A DNA stretch of 64,000 nt, from the NCBI RefSeq assembly GCF_017654505.1, contig NC_054541.1, positions 48,564,986 through 48,628,985 on the forward strand. Reading direction: 5' to 3'. This stretch comes from Polyodon spathula (taxonomy: Eukaryota; Chordata; Actinopteri; Acipenseriformes; Polyodontidae). Position numbers and translations under genes: made by a program. This document shows positions 1 to 8,900 of the stretch, one piece after another (position 1 is the stretch's first letter; each line of letters starts with the position of its first letter). The notes beneath the pieces were generated by a model. That model worked only from the letters and a program-made list of their open reading frames with translations. It ran no database searches and was not told the DNA's origin.

Positions 1-171
1 TGTGATCTATATATGATGATATATCTATATATATATATATATATTATATATATATATCTTTATGCAAGTTATATGTGATATCTATAGCCAATGGAATCTA
101 TATATTGAGAATAATATCTATATATATATATATAGAATATAATATATATAGCATATATATATAGAACAGCA
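1..171. repeat. AT-dinucleotide-rich low-complexity DNA
   Basis: Imperfect TA/ATAT runs interrupted by short unique words occupy the left edge. The tract may continue outside the window. No coding content. Confidence 0.8.
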
Positions 172-182
172 GCTAGATATCT

Positions 183-265
183 GTGAGAACAGCAATGGAA
201 TCAGCAGGGTGTACCGTGAGAACAGCAATGGAATCAGCAGGGTGTCTGTGAGAACAGCAACGGGA
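183..265 (+). repeat. Small outlier of the 33-bp minisatellite
   Basis: About two and a half degenerate units of the same repeat as the array at 559-1152 (core GAGAACAGCAATGGAATCAG). About 290 bp of other sequence separates them from the main array. This suggests that the array was once split or seeded twice. Confidence 0.8.
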
Positions 266-336
266 TCTACTGTGGGAGAGCGAAAAGACGACAGAGAGAA
301 ATAAGAAACTGCTAACTTGGGAGAACGTTAAAACAC

Positions 337-490
337 GATTTAGGATAATCGTTACCATTGTGATCAGTTTAAGCCGATGATCGATCATGATTTAGAATAA
401 TTGTTACTATTGTGATCAGTTTTAGCTGACGATCGATCATGATTTAGCATAACCATTACCATTGTGATCAGCTTTAGCTGATGATGGATC
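337..490 (+). repeat. 52-bp tandem repeat, three copies
   Basis: Three diverged units of about 52 bp, each starting GATTTAG and ending near GATCGATCAT. They lie between the two clusters of the 33-bp repeat. Divergence between units is visibly greater than in the 33-bp array, so this repeat is older. Confidence 0.8.
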
Positions 491-558
491 GTTGACAGTG
501 TCATTATCATTAACCGCACACAGCGATGCAGTCTTTAATGCAAGTTGTACTGTGAGGG

Positions 559-1152
559 GAGAACAGCAATGGAATCAGCAGGGTGTACTGTGAGAACAGC
601 AGTGAGAACAGCAATGGAATCAGCAGGGTGTACTGTGAGAACAGCAGTGGAATCAGCAGGGTGTACTGTGAGAACAGCAATGGAATCAGCAGGGTGTACT
701 GTGAGAACAGCAATGGAATCAGCAGGGTGTACTGTGAGAACAGCAATGGAATCAGCAGGGTGTACTGTGAGAACAGCAATGGAATCAGCAGGGTGTACTG
801 TGAGAACAGCAACGGAATCAGCAGGGTGTACAGTGAGAACAGCAACGGAATCAGCAGGGTGTACTGTGAGAACAGCAATGGAATCAGCAGGGTGTACTGT
901 GAGAACAGCAATGGAATCAGCAGGGTGTACTGTGAGAACAGCAATGGAATCAGCAGGGTGTACTGTGAGAACAGCAATGGAATCAGCAGGGTGTACTGTG
1001 AGAACAGCAATGGAATCAGCAGGGTGTACTGTGAGAACAGCAATGGAATCAGCAGGGTGTACAGTGAGAACAGCAATGGAATCAGCAGGGTGTACTGTGA
1101 GAACAGCAATGGAATCAGCAGGGTGTACTGTGAGAACAGCAATGGAATCAGC
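559..1152 (+). repeat. 33-bp minisatellite, about 18 units
   Basis: Head-to-tail 33-bp units with core GAGAACAGCAATGGAATCAG followed by CAGGGTGTACTGT. Units are very similar, with few substitutions (AATGG/AACGG, TACTGT/TACAGT) and one irregular short unit near 600. Because 33 is divisible by three and the unit lacks stops in several frames, long repetitive open frames appear on both strands. They have no start context, no splice support and no recognisable domain, so I treat them as by-products. Confidence 0.93.
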
Positions 1153-1368
1153 TGTACCCGGCCTGCACTTGCAGAGAGTTGTTCATTAGGATATCCTGTG
1201 AGAGAAGGGAGGGCTACTTAGAAATAGCTGAGCAATTAAAACCAGAGGAACAATCTTAGCAGTGTGAGTGAAGGGGGAAGGGCTCGCTGTTGTTTTAAGG
1301 TGTAAAAAAAATTCTAAAATAAAAATAAAACCGCCCAAATTGAGGTTTCTTTTTTTCTATTTTTTCAG

Positions 1369-1416
1369 GAAGAAGCGGAGGAGAGTTCCTCGCACGACTC
1401 TGCCGAGGAGGATTAA
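1369..1416 (+). CDS. hmga2: HMGA2 terminal coding exon (acidic C-terminal tail)
   Basis: HMGA2 is an AT-hook chromatin architectural protein of the nucleus. After the splice acceptor at 1366-1368 the reading frame encodes EEAEESSSHDSAEED and then TAA at 1414-1416. This matches the 15-residue acidic tail encoded by the last exon of vertebrate HMGA2; from memory, the human tail differs at only four positions. The three AT-hooks lie in earlier exons outside the window. The exon begins in phase 0, directly with the acidic tail, as in the known gene. The identification is reinforced by the 3' UTR downstream, which keeps let-7 seed matches and conserved blocks in the expected order, and by llph on the opposite strand further right. 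Only this 48-bp coding piece is present, so the protein is partial here because of the window edge, not because it is broken. Confidence 0.93.
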   Translation, partial: EEAEESSSHDSAEED

Positions 1417-1436
1417 GAAACCACAGCATGTGCCTT

Positions 1437-1444
1437 CTACCTCA
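1437..1444 (+). promoter_or_regulatory. hmga2: let-7 seed match, 8-mer
   Basis: CTACCTCA lies 20 bp after the stop codon. It is a full 8-mer complement of the let-7 seed, and a site just after the stop is also the first one in human HMGA2 as I recall it. Confidence 0.8.
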
Positions 1445-1560
1445 TTCAGCAGCCACGTCTTTCAAAGGGGAAAGACACGGCCTTGACCACTTATTTTCGA
1501 TTTCTATGGTCTTTCCACTTTTGCCTGGGGAAAAAAAAAAATAACACATTAAACCTCAAA

Positions 1561-1563
1561 ATA

Positions 1564-1591
<28 letters not shown>
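1561..1591. repeat. (CA)n microsatellite in hmga2 3' UTR
   Basis: About 15 uninterrupted AC dinucleotides, lying within the UTR between conserved blocks. Confidence 0.95.
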
Positions 1592-1596
<5 letters not shown>

Positions 1597-2491
1597 AGGG
1601 CTTTTTTACTTAACCACCTTCTCTTGTCTTCATTATCCCTCTGCAGTCCCAAGGGTTAGTGAAAAAACTAAACAACTGCTGTAGCACAGGGAGTAAGGAT
1701 TGAAAATGCAACCTGATTACTGTTCCTTCTTCTTAACCTACCAGTGGAGTTCGTTTGGGCTGCTAAATCAGGGTGAGTGGGCCAGCTTTGAATCAGGTTT
1801 AGTCATTCGCTATACTGCGTAAAAACAAGGAAACTCAGAACATATGTGGTTAATGATATGGCCATTCATAGGCGAAAAGCTTAATGTATGTCAATGTATA
1901 GACCTTAAATAGCACCAGCAACCCACTGCCTAACTTAGTGACACTAGAACACCAAAGATGAGGGGATAGATACACTGCTCTTTTGTTCTGGATTTGTTTT
2001 ATTTTCTTTTTTTTTTACTTGATATATTTTCACTTGCTGTAATTTTGGATTGAATTTTAGGGCTGAATTGTCACTTCATTTTGCTAATAATAGAATCTTG
2101 TAAATAGTTCCACACAGTCCCAGGGAAAAACAGTGAGTGTTCCACACACTCTCTAACACACAGTCACACTCACACACAGTCGCACTCACACTTACACACA
2201 CAAAACACGGACACACTCCATCGACGAATGAGCTGTCGCAAAAGTTATCTACAAGAAAAAAAAAAAAAAAATGACTAAGGCAGAATCTTTCTCAGGTCAG
2301 TTATAAGAACAGAATATTTGTGCTATTTAAAAAAAAAAAAAAAACGGGGTTTGAAACCAAAAGACACCTCTGATGTACCCTACATACTGTAATCACAGCG
2401 AACAATTTGGCTCTGGAGAAAACATCCACCTTTTCATGGTTTCAAAGGGAATTCCACATCCTCGTTATTCAGTCTCATTTCGAATACATTT

Positions 2492-2498
2492 TACCTCA
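2492..2498 (+). promoter_or_regulatory. hmga2: let-7 seed match, 7-mer-A1
   Basis: TACCTCA in the hmga2 3' UTR, lacking the eighth-position C. Confidence 0.6.
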
Positions 2499-2610
2499 AG
2501 ACAGTGACGTATGATTTCAGCGATACCGCGCCATAGGAAGACTTGCTCACGGTAATGCGGAGTGTTTCAATGTAACACTTTTAGTATCCAATGCAATCCA
2601 CTATTTCAAA

Positions 2611-2617
2611 CTACCTC
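2611..2617 (+). promoter_or_regulatory. hmga2: let-7 seed match, 7-mer-m8
   Basis: CTACCTC followed by TGATTATTAC. The surrounding words resemble one of the central let-7 sites I remember from mammals. Confidence 0.7.
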
Positions 2618-2930
2618 TGATTATTACAGTAATAATTACTCGCTGCTAACACATACAATGCAGGAACTCATTGTGGGCAGTTTAACCCTAATGCCTGGAA
2701 TCATTCTTTTTTTTACACTACAAATGCAGCTAAGAGAACAATAGCTGATGCACTGTTATAATAGTAACACGATGCTTTCCTCCATTCTTCGCAGCTAGGA
2801 CCTCTGAATAATGTATTGTTAACTTGAATATATTTTTATACTGATTTACTCATGTTCTTGTTTGACACTACATGAAATTATTTTCACCTGTAATGTTTTT
2901 TTTTTAATTTTTTTAATTTTTTTTTTACTG

Positions 2931-2937
2931 TACCTCA
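2931..2937 (+). promoter_or_regulatory. hmga2: let-7 seed match, 7-mer-A1
   Basis: TACCTCA, preceded by CTG and 50 bp upstream of the next site. This close pair is also present in mammals as I recall. Confidence 0.7.
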
Positions 2938-2980
2938 GAAGAATTGTTGAAAAGAAATGGACTAATCAGTTGACAAAGAC

Positions 2981-2987
2981 CTACCTC
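2981..2987 (+). promoter_or_regulatory. hmga2: let-7 seed match, 7-mer-m8
   Basis: CTACCTC inside a strongly conserved-looking block (AAAGACCTACCTCCAG). Confidence 0.8.
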
Positions 2988-3678
2988 CAGTCATTAAAAA
3001 AAAAAAAAGGGGTTGTATTTGTATTCAGCATTTTCTTTTTTTTCGACGATGTTATCGAAACATTATTAGGACTGCAACTGATCCCTCATTAAACTATTTT
3101 TGTAACAGAAATATGTCTGAAACAAGTGCATTTCAAATCAAGTGAGAAAAATAAATAAATAACTAAAACCTTCAAAGAAAACTTGAAGCTTTGTAGGTAT
3201 GGCAGCCCGGGCTTAGCTGTTGTATAATGCAATCATGAACATGTTTTAAATGAGTAGACACATGCCAGATATGCTTGATCAATGATCTCATGTACCCAAA
3301 TGTGATTTTGTAATATGGTTCAACCAGATGTATTTTTAAAATGCTTCTTATGTAGAGATTTTATTCCACTTTCTGCTCGTCAATGTGGCAACTTGTAGTT
3401 ATTTTTTAACATTGTATTTGTTTTTTTGACTAGGCCAGGGGTAGTATCTCAGGAGGGCTTGTTCACACAGTAGGACTTCAGCGCTTAGCCACCACACCAC
3501 GAAAACCTTGTAGTGCCTGGCTTCTTTAAGAGGTGTTTATTGAGTACCTCTTTACACATTACTGACTTGTACAAATCATTGAGGTAACGATGCTCCTGTC
3601 ACAGAGCTTCAAGGCCTTGCATTTTATTTCATAAATATACTTGAGTTCAACAAAAGCCTTTTTAAAAGTTTTTTTTTT

Positions 3679-3685
3679 TACCTCA
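3679..3685 (+). promoter_or_regulatory. hmga2: let-7 seed match, 7-mer-A1, possibly by chance
   Basis: TACCTCA after a T-run, close to the transposon insertion. The context does not resemble a site I remember, so conservation is unclear. Confidence 0.4.
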
Positions 3686-3741
3686 TTGTTGATTGAATGC
3701 AAATCTGTGGCAGCCACTGTTGGTGTTGTAGATAATATATT

Positions 3742-4638
3742 TACACACTTTGTGGCCGCTTTATTAGGAACTGTACCTTGTTTTGGGGTTTGGCTATTGT
3801 TTATTACAGCCTTGACACAGCGTGCTGTAGACTCCACAAGGTACTGGAAGGTGTCTCAGGGGATGTTGATCCATTCAGTCAATAGTAATATCAATAAGAG
3901 CATCATGTTCATCCCAGACATGCCTAATTGGATTGAGAACCGAGGCCCATCGTGCCCATGGAAGATGCTTGACGTCTCTGTCATGCTTCTCAAACCATTC
4001 GCTAGAAGATGCTTGACGTCTCTGTCATGCTTCTCAAACCATTCGCTGGAAGATGCTTGACGTCTCTGTCATGCTTCTCAAACCATTCGCTGGAAGATGC
4101 TTGACGTCTCTGTCATGCGTCTCAAACCATTCTCTGGAAGATGTTTGATGTCTCTGTCATGCTTCTCAAACCAATCGCTGGAAGATGCGTGACGTCTCTG
4201 TCATGCTTCTCAAACCATTCGCAGGAAGATGTTTGATGTCTCTGTCATGCTTCTCAAACCATTTGCAGGAAAATGCTTGACGTCTCTGTCATGCGTCTCA
4301 AACCATTTGCTGGAAAATGCTTGACGTCTCTATCATGCTTCTCAAACCATTCGCTGGAAGATGCTTGATGTCTCTGTCATGCTTCTCAAACCATTTGCAA
4401 ACTATCCTGGCTCAGTGAGTGGGTGCATTATTGTCTTGAATGTAGCCATCACCATTAGGGTCCAAGTGCAGCATTGTTGGACAAGATCCGCAGCAATGCT
4501 TAATTAACTACAGCATCTGTTCTGGATTCCCAGAGTAATCAGGGGACCAGGGTATAACAGGTGGCCATGTTCCACACCAGAGCAATGCCAAATCCAGTCG
4601 GGTAGATCCTTCCTAATAGAGTGGCCATGCAGTGGGTA
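3742..4638. mobile_element. Non-autonomous Tc1-like element inserted in hmga2 3' UTR
   Basis: The ends form imperfect terminal inverted repeats flanked by TA. The left end reads TGTGGCCGCTTTATTAGG and the right end CCTAATAGAGTGGCCATG, which are reverse complements apart from a few changes. This matches a common fish Tc1-like family whose ends read CCTAATAAAGTGGCC. Interior fragments still resemble the reverse strand of that family's transposase gene (blocks near 3830-3960 and 4410-4500), but no open transposase frame remains. A 44-bp tandem repeat has grown inside it. The element splits the hmga2 3' UTR between two groups of let-7 sites. Confidence 0.8.
3961..4398 (+). repeat. 44-bp minisatellite within the Tc1-like element
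   Basis: About ten units of 44 bp (core GAAGATGCTTGACGTCTCTG, then TCATGCTTCTCAAACCATTC). The units differ by scattered substitutions such as CTTGACG/TTTGATG and TTCGCTG/TTTGCAG. The unit corresponds to a stretch of decayed transposase sequence, so the array was made by local amplification of transposon DNA. Confidence 0.92.
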
Positions 4639-4736
4639 GAGATATTGAGGCTTTTAGCTCTGAGAGACTTACAGATGCTAATGAAGTTGATCTTGTATTT
4701 ACTATACATGTTGTAGTACAATCAAAATACACATTA

Positions 4737-4743
4737 CTACCTC
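4737..4743 (+). promoter_or_regulatory. hmga2: let-7 seed match, 7-mer-m8
   Basis: CTACCTC in the context ACATTACTACCTCTAAG, very like the distal let-7 site of mammalian HMGA2 as I remember it. Confidence 0.8.
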
Positions 4744-4757
4744 TAAGGGCCTTCTAT

Positions 4758-4764
4758 TACCTCA
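4758..4764 (+). promoter_or_regulatory. hmga2: let-7 seed match, 7-mer-A1
   Basis: TACCTCA, 21 bp after the previous site. The paired arrangement of the last two sites is also seen in mammals as I recall. Confidence 0.75.
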
Positions 4765-5150
4765 GTTTCAATCTGAATATCTGCTTAAATGCATGTGGCC
4801 AGAGGTACAGCAAGAACATCATAAAATTTTTATATATATAGTTTATTTTTGTGGGGGATAAATTTTATAAGACTGTTCTTTGCTGCCTCTTTTGCCACTG
4901 CTAGATAAGACTGGACATTTATCCTTTATTTTTATTTTTTATTCTACATTTTATGCAATGTAGTAGTTGCATTAGCAGGGGGAAAGTCTGAAATGCTTAA
5001 TTGCAGTTTTTTTGCCTTTATCCCTATACTATTTGAGTGTCTTCTAGCTGGCTTTTCTGTTCCAATAGAGTTGCTGTCTTTGATTATACTTTGAATGGCT
5101 TTGCTTGTTAAAACATTTGTTTAATGGATTATCACAACCTTGTTCAGAAC

Positions 5151-5156
5151 ATTAAA
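5151..5156 (+). promoter_or_regulatory. hmga2: Probable hmga2 poly(A) signal (ATTAAA)
   Basis: ATTAAA sits in a block resembling the end of human HMGA2 mRNA (GTTCAGAAC before it, CCTCTGTGA after it). A canonical AATAAA follows at 5217-5222, ahead of a GT-rich stretch, and is a possible second site. Confidence 0.6.
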
Positions 5157-5180
5157 CTGTATAACCTCTGTGAGCGTCTT

Positions 5181-5913
5181 GGTGTGTCATTCCTAGACTG
5201 TCACTCACAGTCACTCAATAAAAGATGCATGTGTGAAGATGCAGTGACAGGCGTTTTGATTGCCTTTAGAGGGAAAAGACTTCTATTAGAAGTGTTTGTC
5301 ATTGAAATTAAGTTTATTTTTATTATTTCTAAATTCAGCACTGTTGAGTGTTTAATAGTTATGGATAATTTTTACAAAATAAGAATACATGAAGTTCAGT
5401 CAGCACTCGCCAGTGCAGCTCCTGATGCCAGTGTGAGAAGGGCATTCCTAGCAGTGGGCAGTAAATCCTCTCTGCAAAGCATGCACGCCTTCTGCTTTAC
5501 CAAAAGGTCAATGATTGAATATTAAATGCAACGTTTGCATGAAGCGAACGGTTTCACTTAGAGATCAGACGGCTCCACTGTCTATAATATAATCAGCCAC
5601 ACAAAAGCGTGTTTCTTTTTTGTGCACATGTACTGTCCCTCCAGCAGAGCCCATTGAAATGAACAGACAGCTGACTGAGACCGCCCCACCCTGAATGTAT
5701 GATTTCATTGTATGTGCAATAGCTTTCATTACAAGGACCACCTTGTTTCATGCATCCTATTTTCAAAGGCACATCATTTGTTATGCATAGACACGCAGCT
5801 TATCTAACACAGTATACATCTCTGTGCTGTTTACATACACACCATCCTGGGGCATTCTGCGGTTGTTATTGGGTGCTTTACTTTCAGCTATATTTTTCCT
5901 GGGTGTTTTATAC
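5181..5913. other. Intergenic DNA after hmga2
   Basis: I see no exon, RNA gene or recognisable repeat. It includes the alternative poly(A) signal at 5217-5222. It ends where the sequence shared with unit 2 begins. Confidence 0.5.
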
Positions 5914-8900
5914 AGTAGGATTTTGTTTTAGTCTTAACTATTTTCATGCCTTCTGTTTGTTCCACATTTGTCTTTTGTCTAATGTGTTGTTGCTTTATTT
6001 TTTACATTTTTATCCCAGCAGATCTTTTTATTATATTTATTTATTGGAGATCATCATAAGTTTAAAACAAAAATTTGAGATATTACCAAAATAGCAAATA
6101 CCACACCATAAAGACTTACAATTACATTGAAACATTGCATGCATCTTTTCAGAATAACTCAGTTTCTGCTCATCATCATCTATTTAAGAACAAGAACATT
6201 TACAGGCCACCTCTGATCATGTTCTGCTTGAATTAATTAGGTAACTCATGCAATAGATTATTTATAAAAGCTTAGACTAGTCAATATTCTACATATTTTC
6301 ACACTACATTCTTTGGCATTTGGCCTCGCCTTTCATTGTACCAAGGGGCAGGATAGCAGCGCTCCCTGTCTTGATCATTTATACTTTGTAACTCTGGTCA
6401 TGTTACTCATTCAGTTTGTATGTTTTTACAATTCATAGAGGAAGGTACTGTAGAAATCTAGAGGAAATCAAAGGCAAGGTTTACAACACATTACATCACC
6501 ACCTTTCTGGACAGCAAGATCAATGTAAACACAATATTGTGAACAGTTTGCAAACATGGCCAAGTGTAAGGACACTACTGGAAGTTGCAAAACAGATTTT
6601 AAAACCTGAGTTAGATCACTAAATACCAGGCAGCAAATGTGTTTGTGTTCTTAAAAGGGAAAGGGCCAGAAGTTACAACCAAATATGAACATTACATTGT
6701 CATCGATCAAAATAATGTTAAACAAATACATTTATTATGACTCTTTTGAAAATGATGCTGGTATGTCATTAAAGTTTACATAATTCTGTTTACACTATGT
6801 TGCATATTCTGGTTGGTGATGCACAATGTGTTCCAGGGCTGTCGTGTTTGTTTACAGCACACTCCTGTTTCCTCTGTGTTGCATATTCTGGTTGGTGATG
6901 CACAGTGTGTTCCAGGGCTGTCATGTTTCTTTACAGCAGAACTCATTTGCATAGGTCTACTGCACCACTTGATAACTTCCTCAATAAAAGAACCAGCTTC
7001 CTTGGGGAGCCGTTTCCATGTTCGCTTTCACAAGTGGCACCATTTTAAAAATGGAATACGTGGTCAATTTATTAGCCCCCTGACGCAGGTTCATACTGCA
7101 GCTCAGACTGCACCAGCTGAACCATGCTGTCCTGGAGTTAGAGGATTTAAGAGTATATGAATCATTCAATGCCTAGTAGAGCCGCCTCAGCCTCTGGCAG
7201 CTTACTGGAAACCCCACAGTATTAACATTTAGCTCAGCACCTTCACAATACTTTTCTCTACCAATTATTATCTGTAGCAAGGTGTCTCCTTTTTTCATAT
7301 TTATATTACTTTTCTACCTAGAAAGTAATTAGGAATGTGACTTGAGAAAAACTTTGGGTTGCCTGTTCTAGTGCAGAGCTGCCATAGAGGAGCTTGGCTT
7401 ATCCAGCTCATGTAGAGTGATGCAGTTTGGTACTGGCACAGAACAAGCCACGGCGAACACAGCAATGCAATAAAACTGCTGTTCAAAGGACGCGCTGTTG
7501 AAGCCTATATGTGCAAACCACATTATCTATGAGCAGCAGATTATTATCCCAAGCTTTGTGTTTGAGACCTCAGCGTGTTCATTCAGTGACTCAACAACAT
7601 GGCTAGGTAACCCATTTCCTCACCACTATCTGTGTAAAGAAGTAACTCATACCCTCTGTTCTCAATGGGAATGTCCTCCTGAAGTATATGAACCAAAATC
7701 CATGCAGGGTCCTATAGGTTTTTTTAGTATTGTATTCAGAACTAAAACAGACATGTTCACCTGTGTAGTCTCCAGTGAAAACAAATCCTTCAGGAATGAT
7801 ACCTTGAGAGAGGAGCCAACCTATATGTAATGAAACCTGATTTATTGTGTAGCAGCAGTACAACTGGCCTATAGGCTCAGTCCTCAAAAGAACACTCTGA
7901 AATTACCTTGATATAAAAAATACAGTACACAGTAAGCTTTGTTTAACTGGTACAATTGCTGCAAAATAACCTGGCACCTATACTGACTTTGTTCTTTGGC
8001 TGCTTTTTGATGTACAAGGTCCCACTCACAGAGCATTACCTTTTAAAAAAGCTTTTTTCAGTTCGCTGGCGTCTTTAACAGCCCATTTCCGTATAACCAC
8101 GCCCATTTAATACGTGGCCCCTCCCACTCCCAGGTCCTGCACACCCCTCACAATCTCCATTGTTCATTGTTGTTTTTGTCACACTAGATCTGGTAGCAGG
8201 TCCCAACATTATGTGCTGAGGCTGTATCTCAACGAGAGCTGCCCATGAAGTGTGTGTGCATCAGTACTGAGCACTTCCTGCAACAACAACAACATTGAAG
8301 AAAGTTAAAACATGTTTGGTCAATTTAAAGCTTTTTTTTTTAATCATTCATACAACCCTTCTTGCTGTCTGGCTTTGCTTTTCATATCTGCATTTGTTCT
8401 TATTTTAAACGTTGAGTTACACAGCAGCACAGAACTCCTAAAATGTTGAAACTCTGTCACACTGAGCATAGCACTGTATTACTGCAGGAATTACAATATC
8501 GGAAATGTGCATATTGTAAAGAGCAATAGACAGTTCTTCAGTGCCTAGAGACTGGAATAGTTTAAAAGCTGTGTGTCTGTCAAAAAGACCTTGAAAGGCT
8601 TGTGGATTTTAATTTTTTTAACATAGAACTATGTATTATTCAACAAATTCCATGAAATTAAAACTTGGATATTATGCTCACCACAACAACAACAAGACCT
8701 TGTTTTTATTGAGGTTCCCAGGGCAAGAAACAACAAGTTACGAGATACCAACTTATAGACAGACAGAAATTCCAGTCAAATCACAGTCATTGTAATCTTT
8801 TGCTCAGAAGCGGCAGACGGACGTCGTTTCTGTTTGGTTCGCAAGCCTTTCACATACCTTGGATGGCACAGAATTATTATTATTATTATTTTGTTAGCAT

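Larger units (their letters stand above)
1..1368 (+). other. hmga2 intron 4, 3' part
   Basis: This stretch lies directly upstream of the terminal hmga2 exon and ends in a good splice acceptor: a T-rich tract at 1346-1365, then CAG at 1366-1368. I see no exon in it. It holds an AT-rich dinucleotide region, a 52-bp triplicate and a long 33-bp minisatellite. Open frames of about 210 codons run through it on both strands, but they only reflect a repeat unit divisible by three. Calling it intron 4 rests on the known five-exon structure of HMGA2. Confidence 0.75.
1417..5180 (+). other. hmga2: hmga2 3' UTR
   Basis: Non-coding part of the terminal exon. Several blocks resemble the human HMGA2 3' UTR as I remember it, in the same order: the segment just after the stop, the block around 2981, the block around 3185, and the very similar block around 4808-4885 (AAAATTTTTATATATATAG). 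Eight let-7-type 7-8-mer seed matches are spread along it. A Tc1-like element of about 0.9 kb (3742-4638) interrupts it. Without that insertion the UTR would be about 2.9 kb, close to the human length. The 3' end is inferred from ATTAAA at 5151; an AATAAA at 5217-5222 is an alternative. Confidence 0.85.

Noticed and set aside
559..1152. Open frames of more than 200 codons on both strands
   Set aside because: They arise because the 33-bp unit is divisible by three and lacks stops. They have no start context or domain, and all lie within an intron.
1268..1486. 72-codon frame crossing the hmga2 acceptor
   Set aside because: It is in another frame than the EEAEESSSHDSAEED tail and reads through the intron-exon boundary.
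3430..3540. Possible tRNA-like SINE head in the hmga2 UTR
   Set aside because: The block resembles conserved UTR sequence instead, and no SINE body or tail follows.
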